From positions 1-38,228 of the forward strand of contig JAGCVK010000023.1 in NCBI GenBank assembly GCA_017962415.1: DNA of 38,228 nt, written 5' to 3'. Source of the stretch: Treponema sp. Its GTDB lineage: Bacteria > Spirochaetota > Spirochaetia > Treponematales > Treponemataceae. Position numbers and translations under genes: made by a program. The notes beneath the pieces were generated by a model. That model was given only the letters and a program-made list of their open reading frames with translations. It did no database searches and was not told the origin of the DNA. Positions 24,478-32,637 of this stretch are shown one piece after another. Each line of letters starts with the position of its first letter. Position 1 is the stretch's first letter.

Positions 24478-27400
24478 TTATTTTAATGCTTCAATTTTTA
24501 ATGGTGTTGTTGGTGAAAGTGCTCTAATATCTTTGTTATACATACTTTCTGCAAACATTGGTGGAACAACAAAAGTTCCAGAGCAGATTGCCTTTGCTTT
24601 GTAAGTAAAGGTTTGAATCTTTTCTGTTGCACTTGCATAAATAACAACTCTATCTTCGCGAATATCAACATAATCAGGTGACCACTTGTTGTCTTTAAAG
24701 TTTCTGATTGATTCAATATCGCTTTCAAGACCAGCCGGCTGTAAATCTACCAATGCAAGATTATTAACAGTTCCATTAAGAGAACGGAATGAAATCTTAA
24801 CCATTACATCGTCGCCAACTTTAACCGAAGAAAGCTTTCCGCCTTCAAGGTTGCAGTATTCGCGTGTAATTTCAATTCCGTCTTTAATGCTCTTTTCTGG
24901 AAGATTTGTTTCATAACCTGCAACTACAGTCTGATAATACATTGGCATTGTTTTATCAGATGTAAACTTGATTTTTTCTGCGCTAGAAGAAAAATCTGCA
25001 GTTAAAACTGGTGAACCAGAAATAGTAACTGGAGTTGTGTTCTTTCCTGCAACTTCAAATACTTTGTATGTATCTGAGTTTGAAGAATAAGCCCAGCTTT
25101 CAAAAGCTCTGATTGCAGCTGATGTAGACAATGTGTTGTAGTACGAGTTAGAAAGGAAACTGCACAATTCGTCTATTTCTGCAATTGTAATATCTTTTGT
25201 GCGGGCAGGGAAATAAGTTGCAATTACATCAATATAAGTTGAAATATAATTCAAGCTGTTGTGATATGCCCAAGAAGAATCGAATTTCTTTTTTCTGCTG
25301 ATTTTGCCAAGTATTGCATCTGCTTTTTTGTCCTGTTTGAGCATTGCATAACTTGCTGCAAGGTAAAGACCTTCATAATCAGTTGGTGTGAAATTCTTTC
25401 TTGAAATATCGTTTTCAAGTTTTTCAATATAGCTTGTTGTAATAATTTCGGCCTTTGTAAGAACGTAAATTGCGTAAGAGCGCAAGAATACAGAGTATGA
25501 ATCATCTTCAGCTGACGAAGCATATTTCTTAACAGCGGAAATTACATCACTATAGAATGATGAAGGAACGTAGAAATTGCGGTTTCTTGCATCTGTAAGG
25601 AATTCTGCAACATAAAGAGTGATAAACGGATCTGTTCGGCTTGCGTTAGTCCAATAGCCAATATTTCCGTCGCTCTTTTTACGAGATTGAAGAATGCTGA
25701 TTGTTGAACTAACCATTGCTTCTGCGTCTTTATGAGTTTTTCCGCCGGCTTTTACAAAATCATCATACAAATATGGATATGCTTTACTTGTAACTTGTTC
25801 AGCACAACCATAAGGATAATTTGCAAGATAGAAGTTCAAACCGTCCATAAAGCTTGCCGGAATATTTGCAACAGAAAGATTTCGTTTTGCAAATTCATCG
25901 TAAGTTTTATGATTTACATCAACCGAAACTTCTTTTTTAGTAGTTGAACCAGAAGTAATCCAAATCTGATATGGCATTGAAGGTCTTACGCTTAAAGTGC
26001 TTGTGTATTTTGAAGATTCAGAAGCGTCTTTTGCGGTAAAGGTGATTTCAGCGCCACCAAGCTCTTTTTTAGCCTTGAATCTGAGCGTTACAGTTGAATC
26101 TTTTCCTTCTGAAATCTTAAGAGGAATAGATCTGTTGCCCATAAGTTCAAGATGTTTGCTTGTTGTTACATTTAGAGTTACCGGAGTATTTTCTCCGCTG
26201 CCTTTGTGATTATTTGTTACAGTAACAGAAACATCAAATTCATCATCTGGAGCAGCTGCAAGCGGTGTATTTGGCGAAATAATAAATGTATTTGTTGCTT
26301 TTGTTGAAGATTGAACAGCGCCAATAGTTCTGTTTGATACAGCAATTGCCATTACGCGCAAAGTTCCATTGAAATAATCTGGAACATGATATGTAAGTTC
26401 GCGTTCAGAAGAATCTGTATCAACAATTCCAGACCAGTAAACAACCGGCTTATTCTGCTTGCGCTTGAACGGATTAAGATTTCTGCTGAGTTCGTCCATT
26501 CCAGCACCACCACCAGTTGCAGACATAGTTTTCAAAATTTCATATTCTGGCAAAACAAGATCCAAAATTTGAGTTGTAGAAACTTCAAGTGCGCGTTTCT
26601 TAAAGAATTCTGCAAGAGGATTTGGCATTGAATAGCCGGCAACCTGGAGAATTCCTTCATCAACTGCGTAAACAACAATTTTACCTTTGTCAGAAGAAGA
26701 ATACTTAATCTTTAAGTCAGTTCCAGATTTAATTTCTTCTGGAACATTGAGATTGATTTTATTAGTTCTGTTTTCTTTGTCGATTGAGAATGGAACTGCA
26801 CCGTAGCAGAACGGACTCATAAAGATTTCGTCAGAGTTTGCGGCTCTTGTGAACATAACGTTTATGTAGCCGTTTCCTTCCATTCCATAAGGAATTTCGA
26901 TTGTCTGTTCTGTAGAAAGATTTTTTGTAGTAAACCATTTGCTTGTGTAAACTTTATCGCGTTCTACAGTAATAAGGCCAGCACCAGCATAAGGCGCTTT
27001 AATAAAGATTTTTGCAGTTCCGCCAGCCTTCAAATCAGAAGATTCAAGGCGAAGTTCAAGTTCTGCTGTTCTTGAAAGGCTTCGTGTTACGTTTTGAGTT
27101 CCGGCAACAGAATATGTAAAACTGTTGAATACAAGTTCAGAATCATCAATGATAGAAACTTTGTACTCGCCGCCATTTTCTGTTGGAAGTAAATAATCAT
27201 AACCGTCTTTAGTAATATCAATTTTTGTTGAAACAAGAGGGTAAGATTTTTTTACAGACTGATATTTGTATTGGCCGTTGTACTGTTTTACAAGAGTTGA
27301 AATATATTTGATTTCTTCAACCTGCAAAGTTACGTTTTTAACGTTTGTGCGTTCAAGATTCTGGTCAATAGCAAGAAGGCTGATTTTTCTTACAGAGTTT

Positions 27401-30072
27401 CTTGAAATGTAAGAAAGAGAACCGTCTGCTTTAAAACCGATAATGTATTTAAGAGGTGAAACGTAAGTTCTTGCATTTTGAGAAACGCTACGTCCGCCGC
27501 CTTTTACATAACCTTCGGCGTAGAAGTCGAGGCAGTAAGTTGCTTTTTCAAATTTTTGAGTATCAAGATTAAAGCTTGCTTCACCGTTTTCATCAGTTGT
27601 TTGAGTTCCAAGAAATTCTTCAAAAGATTTTCCTCTGTAATAAGGATCAGAGAAGCTGTAGTTTGAATATCTTCTAAGATTTGGGAAGCCCGGAGTAAGA
27701 GTCATTTGCGCTTTGATTTCGTTTCCAGCAGCCGGAGTTCCAAAAAGATTTTTAAGAGAAACAGTTCCTTTTATATCACCCGGATTAATCCAACCAGCAT
27801 TTGGAAGAGGATCAAAATTAGTAGCGATTTTTAAAGTGTCAGGTAAGAATTCTTCGACCTTAACTTGAGTTCCAGTTAAGTAATCTCTTGAAATGTAATC
27901 TTTATGCTGCATTAAACGGTAAACCGATGCAGTATAAACACCAGTTGGCGAATAATCTTGTGTTGCAAAATTGATTTCTGCAAAGCCAGAAGAATCAAGC
28001 TGGAATTGTTTAGTAAGAATTGTGTTGCTCTTTGAATCAGTTACAGTACATTCAAAAGTAATGTTTGAAATATCAATATTCCAGTCGCCAGCCTTTACAA
28101 TAAGACCAAGATTAATGCTATCGCCAGGTCTGTACATTCCTCTGTCCGAGAAAAGCACGCCGGTAAGCGTATTCGGATCCGACTTTCCGTAAATACCACC
28201 AACATCAAAGTTCGAGTAATCAAGCCGGCGTCCGCTCTCAGAATAAGGCATGAAAGACAAATCATTTTCAGTTTTTACAACATAAGCAGTTGGTTTGTGT
28301 TCTGCGCTATAAGAATCAGAGCTTAAATAAGGCAAAATAGTGTGGCCTTTTCCGTCTGTCCTAAGCGAAACAAGTTCGTTACCGTTCAAACCAATAATGC
28401 TAACAGTTGCATTTGGAACTGGCAAACCAGTTGAAATCGACTGAACAAAAACATCTCTTGTTCCGTCTGTATTTCTCTTGATAAAAAATCCTAAATCAGT
28501 AACAAGAATGAATCTCTTGTCGCTCATTCCGCCGCCTGAAACTCTAAAAATAAAAAGTCCATTTGAAAGATGTTTTGCGGCATTTGGTTTTAAATCATTT
28601 GAAAAATCATAAGAAAAGTACGAAATTTCTTCTTCAGAAGCATTGTAAATTGTGTTTTTAATCGTTTTTGATTCAGCAATGTTATTTTCGTTAAAATTAT
28701 AATTGTTGAACGAAAAGTTTTTCATGCTTCCGTTAGACATTGAAACAAGGTGATTAATATCTTTTGGCATAATTCTCGAAAGAGTGTAAGTTACTTCGTT
28801 TACACCGCGAGAATACATTGCCATTTTGTTGCTTCCAGAAAGTGAAAGAATTGTTCCTTCAGAAAGAATTCCAAGTTCTTTTGGATAATCTTGAACTCGC
28901 AAAACTTCAGTTGTTTCTTCATCAAGACGATAGCCGCCGTGGAATACAATTCCGCCAGAAAGCTGAACATAAAGGAATCTGTGAGTTGGAGCTTTGAACT
29001 TAAATGAATTCATTGAAGCAAAAGGCGCTTCAGTTTGAATTGCTTCGTATTCAACTTTTGTTGATTTTGATAATACAAGTTCTGTAATTTCGTCGCGCGA
29101 ACCGCTCCAGCGATAGTTTTCTACAGCTCTCCAGCCTTGTTCTTCTGGTTTATCTTTTGGCAAAAGGTAAATTGTAAGATGCTTTTGAAGGTCGTTTACA
29201 GAAATATCGCCTTTTGTTTCGATGAACAAAACCTGGTCGTAATTATTATCATTGTTTTTTACAAGACTATGTGAAATATTTCTGATTTGAACATAATCGC
29301 TCAAACCTGGAATTTGAACGGTTTCTTTATCAGAATGTTTTGATACTGTTGAACCGTCTGCGCATTTTACTCCAGATTTTAAAGTAACTGTAAGCGATGA
29401 AGTTTTTGGTGGCATTGGAATGTTTTCACTTTCAATGTAGGCTTCAGTTGCATATTTGTTAAATGAAACAGAGAATTTTACATCAGAAGTAACACGATTT
29501 TTTGTTCCTCTTGCTTCGAGCGTAAGCGAAATCTGCTTTTCAAAATCTTCTTTTTGCATTGAATTTGAAGCACGAACTGTTGCGTAAACTTTTTTGATGT
29601 TTGGATTTTCAGGATCTACCGCAAAATTTGTATCATCAAGATATACTTTAAATTCAGGTGTTGTAAAAGAAGAATCGCCTTTTGCTGTAACGTTATCTGC
29701 AAAAATATTCTGATTCATTGTGATTTTATATTTTGTGTCGAGTTTCCAGTTTTCTTCTGGCTGGAAGCTCAATTCTGAATCAGATTCCCATTTCCATTTT
29801 CCCTTAATTTCAGGGGTAATTGAAATTGTACCAGACGGTTCTTTGCCCACATCTTCGAGTTTTGCAGCTGAACCGCTAAAATAAATATCAAGCGTATCCG
29901 GCGTTTCTCTGTCGAACACAGTTGAAGGTTCCGAAAGTCTGTAAGTAAGTTCGAGTTTTTCTACAGGTGGTTTTTTACCAGAATTCGGTTTGTATTCATC
30001 TTTTTTGTGGCATGAAACTAGCAAAATTAATGCCAAAAAAGATGAAAGCATGAAAATGGATTTGTTTTTCAT
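24478..30072 (-). CDS. yfhM: Bacterial alpha-2-macroglobulin lipoprotein (YfhM type)
   Basis: This is a very large protein (1864 residues) with a lipoprotein signal ending in the lipobox LLVSC (C21), so it is anchored in the periplasm. After a series of beta macroglobulin domains comes a likely bait or flexible segment around TGGGAGMDELSRNLN, then the ANATO-less core VYWSGIVDTDSSERELTYHV. The thioester motif GCAEQ is intact, with C1423, inside YPYGCAEQVTSKAYPYL, followed by the helical thioester domain and a C-terminal receptor-like domain. The intact CxEQ implies covalent trapping of attacking proteases, as known for the family. The upstream promoter has consensus -10 TATAAT, and GGAG precedes the ATG. 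Confidence 0.94.
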   Translation of the reverse strand: MKNKSIFMLSSFLALILLVSCHKKDEYKPNSGKKPPVEKLELTYRLSEPSTVFDRETPDTLDIYFSGSAAKLEDVGKEPSGTISITPEIKGKWKWESDSELSFQPEENWKLDTKYKITMNQNIFADNVTAKGDSSFTTPEFKVYLDDTNFAVDPENPNIKKVYATVRASNSMQKEDFEKQISLTLEARGTKNRVTSDVKFSVSFNKYATEAYIESENIPMPPKTSSLTVTLKSGVKCADGSTVSKHSDKETVQIPGLSDYVQIRNISHSLVKNNDNNYDQVLFIETKGDISVNDLQKHLTIYLLPKDKPEEQGWRAVENYRWSGSRDEITELVLSKSTKVEYEAIQTEAPFASMNSFKFKAPTHRFLYVQLSGGIVFHGGYRLDEETTEVLRVQDYPKELGILSEGTILSLSGSNKMAMYSRGVNEVTYTLSRIMPKDINHLVSMSNGSMKNFSFNNYNFNENNIAESKTIKNTIYNASEEEISYFSYDFSNDLKPNAAKHLSNGLFIFRVSGGGMSDKRFILVTDLGFFIKRNTDGTRDVFVQSISTGLPVPNATVSIIGLNGNELVSLRTDGKGHTILPYLSSDSYSAEHKPTAYVVKTENDLSFMPYSESGRRLDYSNFDVGGIYGKSDPNTLTGVLFSDRGMYRPGDSINLGLIVKAGDWNIDISNITFECTVTDSKSNTILTKQFQLDSSGFAEINFATQDYSPTGVYTASVYRLMQHKDYISRDYLTGTQVKVEEFLPDTLKIATNFDPLPNAGWINPGDIKGTVSLKNLFGTPAAGNEIKAQMTLTPGFPNLRRYSNYSFSDPYYRGKSFEEFLGTQTTDENGEASFNLDTQKFEKATYCLDFYAEGYVKGGGRSVSQNARTYVSPLKYIIGFKADGSLSYISRNSVRKISLLAIDQNLERTNVKNVTLQVEEIKYISTLVKQYNGQYKYQSVKKSYPLVSTKIDITKDGYDYLLPTENGGEYKVSIIDDSELVFNSFTYSVAGTQNVTRSLSRTAELELRLESSDLKAGGTAKIFIKAPYAGAGLITVERDKVYTSKWFTTKNLSTEQTIEIPYGMEGNGYINVMFTRAANSDEIFMSPFCYGAVPFSIDKENRTNKINLNVPEEIKSGTDLKIKYSSSDKGKIVVYAVDEGILQVAGYSMPNPLAEFFKKRALEVSTTQILDLVLPEYEILKTMSATGGGAGMDELSRNLNPFKRKQNKPVVYWSGIVDTDSSERELTYHVPDYFNGTLRVMAIAVSNRTIGAVQSSTKATNTFIISPNTPLAAAPDDEFDVSVTVTNNHKGSGENTPVTLNVTTSKHLELMGNRSIPLKISEGKDSTVTLRFKAKKELGGAEITFTAKDASESSKYTSTLSVRPSMPYQIWITSGSTTKKEVSVDVNHKTYDEFAKRNLSVANIPASFMDGLNFYLANYPYGCAEQVTSKAYPYLYDDFVKAGGKTHKDAEAMVSSTISILQSRKKSDGNIGYWTNASRTDPFITLYVAEFLTDARNRNFYVPSSFYSDVISAVKKYASSAEDDSYSVFLRSYAIYVLTKAEIITTSYIEKLENDISRKNFTPTDYEGLYLAASYAMLKQDKKADAILGKISRKKKFDSSWAYHNSLNYISTYIDVIATYFPARTKDITIAEIDELCSFLSNSYYNTLSTSAAIRAFESWAYSSNSDTYKVFEVAGKNTTPVTISGSPVLTADFSSSAEKIKFTSDKTMPMYYQTVVAGYETNLPEKSIKDGIEITREYCNLEGGKLSSVKVGDDVMVKISFRSLNGTVNNLALVDLQPAGLESDIESIRNFKDNKWSPDYVDIREDRVVIYASATEKIQTFTYKAKAICSGTFVVPPMFAESMYNKDIRALSPTTPLKIEALK

Positions 30073-30109
30073 AGTTTTCTCCGTTCTTTATGAATTAGTT
30101 GCATTTGGA

Positions 30110-30148
30110 ATTATACAGCGGAATTAAATATTTTTCTATATTATAGAA
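30110..30148 (-). promoter_or_regulatory. yfhM-pbpC promoter with an overlapping palindrome
   Basis: On the minus strand a -10 TATAAT (30110-30115) and a weak -35 TAGAAA (30133-30138) are spaced by 17 nt, leaving a ~31-nt leader. The palindrome TTCTATA-T-TATAGAA (30134-30148) covers the -35, so a bound protein could block or control transcription of the operon. Which protein binds is unknown. Confidence 0.45.
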
Positions 30149-30187
30149 CCGCATTTTATAATCTGATTGAATAAGTGATTTACGGAA

Positions 30188-30339
30188 CGAAAACTGCGTT
30201 GCAGCGAGGGTTAAATACACTCTGAGCGTCTTTGCAGACTTGCAAAAATAAAACTCAACATTTTTGCAATGTAAAAATGTTGAGTTTTTACACAAAAACG
30301 CGAATCGTGTATTTAGCCTTCGCTGCAACGCAGTTTTCG
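30188..30339. repeat. Long inverted-repeat element with an inner hairpin, between yfhM and gatB
   Basis: Outer arms of 33 nt (30188-30220 and 30307-30339) match as inverted repeats with two mismatches; the left arm starts CGAAAACTGCGTTGCAGCGA. Inside is a 16-bp hairpin, AAAACTCAACATTTTT / AAAAATGTTGAGTTTT (30250-30265, 30273-30288) with a 7-nt loop, which resembles a bidirectional terminator. There are no transposase or target-site duplications that I can see. The element fills the divergent spacer between two promoters. A minus-strand frame of 87 codons across it is not gene-like. Confidence 0.7.
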
Positions 30340-30396
30340 ATTTTTTGGAGCTTTTCAAGGTAAATATATTTATAATTCGTTTGCAATGCTGCTATA

Positions 30397-30425
30397 TTGA
30401 GTGAACTGCTTTTTTTCTATATAAT
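30397..30425 (+). promoter_or_regulatory. gatB promoter
   Basis: TTGAGT (30397-30402), a 17-nt spacer and consensus TATAAT (30420-30425) form a strong-looking housekeeping promoter. The leader is about 20 nt and contains the AGAGGA ribosome binding site. Confidence 0.7.
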
Positions 30426-30453
30426 AATTTCACTATTTAACTAGAGGATTATG

Positions 30454-31989
30454 ATGATTGATAAGTGGGAAATTGTAATTGGTTGTGAAATTCATACTCA
30501 GCTTTTGACTAAAACTAAGGCTTTCTGTGCCTGCGAAAACCGCTACGGTGGAATGCCTGATACACGCGTTTGTCCTGTATGTCTTGGACTTCCAGGTGCT
30601 ATGCCGCGTATTTCTAAAGGTTATGTTGAGCTGGGAGCAGTTGCCGGCCAGGCTTTGAACTGTAATATCGCACGCTTTACAAAATTCGACCGAAAACATT
30701 ATTTTTATCCTGACTTGGCAAAGGGCTATCAGATTACACAGTATGATATTCCGCTTTGTACAGATGGTTATGTTGATTTACCTTTTAGAAGTTACCCAAA
30801 AGATGAACAGCCTGGCGGAGCAAAGTGCCGCGACAAAAATTTTATTGGCCAGGATTGTATTGTAGGCGAGGGAAAATATCGCCGTGTTCGCGTTGAACGC
30901 ATTCACCTTGAGGAAGACGTAGGTAAATCTCTGCACTTGCAGGGTGCTCACTCTTATATTGACTACAACCGCTGTGGAACTCCGCTTATCGAAATTGTAA
31001 CAAAACCAGATATGACAAGTCCTGAAGAAGCAGCTCTTTTTATGCAGACTGTTCAGGAAATTCTCCGCTATGTAAAAGTAACAAACGGTAACCTCGAAGA
31101 AGGTAATATGCGTTGCGACGCAAATATCAACTTGAACGTTTGGGAAGACGGAAAACTTTGGCACACACCAATTTCCGAAATCAAAAACTTGAACAGTTTT
31201 AAAGCAATTCGTGACGCTTGTACTTACGAAGCTCAGCGCCAGCTCAAAGAATTCCAGGAAGATCGCCAGGAATTTAATCCGGGCTTTAAAGTTACAATGG
31301 GGTGGGACGAAGAAAAAGGTCAAACCGTTGTTCAGCGTACAAAAAACAGCTTTGTAGATTATCGTTTTACAACAGAACCAGATATCAAACCGTTTACTGT
31401 AAGCGAAGAACTTATTGCTGCTGCAAAAGAAAAAGTTGGCGAACTTCCAGAGGCAAAACGTCAGCGCTACAAGGCTCAGTATGGAATGACAGATTTTGAT
31501 GTAGAAACAATTACTTCTACACGCGACCTTGCTTTGTTCTTTGAAGATGCCGCAACAAAATCAAAAAATCCAAAACGCGCAGTAAACCTTATTCTTGCAG
31601 AACTTCTTGCAGTTTTGAACGAAAAGAAAATTGCCATTACAGATATTCAGCTTACACCGGCTCACATTGCAGAACTTGCCGACGCTCTCGAAGATTCAAA
31701 AATCACTTCAAAGCAGGGAAAAGAAGTTTTTGCCGAAATGCTTTCAACAAACAAAATGCCTTCTGTTATCATCAAAGAAAAAGGTATGGAAGTTGTAAGC
31801 GACGCCGGCGAAATTGATAAGATTGTTCAGGACGTAATTGCCGCAAATCCTAAAGCTATTGAAGATTTTAAAGGCGGAAAAACAAACGTTGTTGGTTGGC
31901 TGATGGGGCAGGTTATGAAGCAGAGTCACGGCAAAGCAAACCCTAAACAAGCAACCGAGCTTTTGAACAAACATTTGTCTCAGCTTTAG
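30454..31989 (+). CDS. gatB: Asp/Glu-tRNA(Asn/Gln) amidotransferase subunit B
   Basis: GatB is the kinase/tRNA-binding subunit of GatCAB, which converts mischarged Glu-tRNA(Gln) or Asp-tRNA(Asn) to the amide form. Of two adjacent ATGs I prefer 30454, 5 nt after AGAGGA; 30451 would be too close. The 511-residue product has the zinc-type cysteines CAC near residue 26 and CPVCLGLPG near 40, YFYPDLAKGYQITQYDIP, and IHLEEDVGKSLH. The C-terminal YqeY-like domain ends NPKQATELLNKHLSQL. Compared with common GatB, about 25-30 extra residues lie between PLCTDGY and RIHLEED (about 111-140), containing two cysteines. gatA and gatC are not adjacent. A second copy of its last ~80 nt lies 190 nt downstream. 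Confidence 0.96.
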   Translation: MIDKWEIVIGCEIHTQLLTKTKAFCACENRYGGMPDTRVCPVCLGLPGAMPRISKGYVELGAVAGQALNCNIARFTKFDRKHYFYPDLAKGYQITQYDIPLCTDGYVDLPFRSYPKDEQPGGAKCRDKNFIGQDCIVGEGKYRRVRVERIHLEEDVGKSLHLQGAHSYIDYNRCGTPLIEIVTKPDMTSPEEAALFMQTVQEILRYVKVTNGNLEEGNMRCDANINLNVWEDGKLWHTPISEIKNLNSFKAIRDACTYEAQRQLKEFQEDRQEFNPGFKVTMGWDEEKGQTVVQRTKNSFVDYRFTTEPDIKPFTVSEELIAAAKEKVGELPEAKRQRYKAQYGMTDFDVETITSTRDLALFFEDAATKSKNPKRAVNLILAELLAVLNEKKIAITDIQLTPAHIAELADALEDSKITSKQGKEVFAEMLSTNKMPSVIIKEKGMEVVSDAGEIDKIVQDVIAANPKAIEDFKGGKTNVVGWLMGQVMKQSHGKANPKQATELLNKHLSQL

Positions 31990-31993
31990 ACCT

Positions 31994-32028
31994 GCCCCAT
32001 TTTATGGGGCCGCAAGATAAATCTTGCG
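31994..32028. repeat. Two tandem perfect hairpins after gatB
   Basis: GCCCCAT-TTT-ATGGGGC (31994-32010) is followed directly by CGCAAGAT-AA-ATCTTGCG (32011-32028). Neither has a U-tract. They precede the real terminator and resemble the cluster of palindromes at 38097-38167. Confidence 0.6.
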
Positions 32029-32049
32029 AGCATTTTAGAAGTAGAAACT

Positions 32050-32079
32050 AAAAAACAGTCCCGATGGACTGTTTTTTTT
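32050..32079. terminator. Intrinsic terminator of gatB
   Basis: A perfect stem, AAAAAACAGTCC / GGACTGTTTTTT (32050-32061, 32066-32077) with loop CGAT, continues in T residues. The A-rich left arm makes it potentially active on the minus strand too, after the convergent c-di-GMP gene. Confidence 0.88.
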
Positions 32080-32095
32080 AACGTTTCTGTTATTT

Positions 32096-32179
32096 GAGCA
32101 GGTTATGAAGCAGAGTCATGGCAAAGCCAACCCTAAACAGGCAACTGAGCTTTTGAACAAACATCTGTCTCAGCTTTAG
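32096..32179 (+). pseudogene. Orphan duplicate of the last ~28 codons of gatB
   Basis: This stretch repeats the 3' end of gatB at an offset of exactly 190 nt, in the same reading frame and with the same TAG stop. From the shared CAG codon to the stop there are five base differences, and all five are synonymous (CAC/CAT, GCA/GCC, CAA/CAG, ACC/ACT, TTG/CTG). It lies beyond the gatB terminator and has no start codon context, so it is not expressed as a gene. Its stop overlaps the stop of the convergent EAL gene by 4 nt, which looks like the ancestral gatB end. Confidence 0.85.
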
Positions 32180-32637
32180 GAATGGCGTTTTAAGAATTCC
32201 AAAAAATCTTGTTCTGAAAGCGGCTCGGAGTAGAAAAAGCCTTGAGCCTGGTCGCAGTTAATCGAGCGCAGAAAATCTCTCTGCGCTTGAGTTTCTACGC
32301 CTTCAAAAACTGTTTGTTTGTCTAAATTTTTGCTTAAATCAATTAAAATATGAATAAATTTTTCTGATTTTTTATCGATGTGGCCGTTTCTGTCGGTTGA
32401 AGCGTTCAAAAATTCCCTGTCAAACTTCAAAACATCAACAGGAATTTTTGTGAGCATATTCAGCGAAGATTCGCCGCTTCCAAAATCGTCCATTGCAACC
32501 GAAAAACCTTCTTTGTGAAGTTTATTCGTAATATCCTGCATCGTAGAATTATCCATAATTGAGCGTTCAAGAATTTCAAGCTGAATCATTTTTGCCGGAA
32601 TAGAATATTTATTGAAAATCTCCATAAAATCATGCAT
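32176..32637 (-). CDS. C-terminal half of the EAL domain (downstream part of a frameshifted gene)
   Basis: These 153 residues continue the EAL phosphodiesterase domain that starts in the overlapping upstream frame. They carry the expected downstream motifs: LEILERS, AMDDFGSGESSLNML, LKFDREF, VFEGVETQAQ and CDQAQGFFYSEPL. The glutamates, aspartates and lysine needed for c-di-GMP hydrolysis are therefore present. On its own the segment lacks the EAL motif and would not be an enzyme. The ATG at 32635-32637 is internal to the domain and is unlikely to be a natural start. It belongs to one gene spanning 32176-34418. Confidence 0.8.
   Translation of the reverse strand: MHDFMEIFNKYSIPAKMIQLEILERSIMDNSTMQDITNKLHKEGFSVAMDDFGSGESSLNMLTKIPVDVLKFDREFLNASTDRNGHIDKKSEKFIHILIDLSKNLDKQTVFEGVETQAQRDFLRSINCDQAQGFFYSEPLSEQDFLEFLKRHS

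Noticed and set aside
30095..30358. 87-codon minus-strand ORF in the yfhM-gatB spacer
   Set aside because: It runs through the long inverted repeat and hairpin, has low-complexity basic composition and no supported start. It is a by-product of the palindromic element.
30073..30450. Possible RNA gene or riboswitch in the large spacer
   Set aside because: The structure is explained by symmetric inverted repeats. I could not form a tRNA cloverleaf or recognise a riboswitch core here or in any other spacer.
32096..32179. A small functional gene after gatB
   Set aside because: No start codon or ribosome binding site precedes the homologous stretch and it lies after a terminator. It is a gatB tail remnant.
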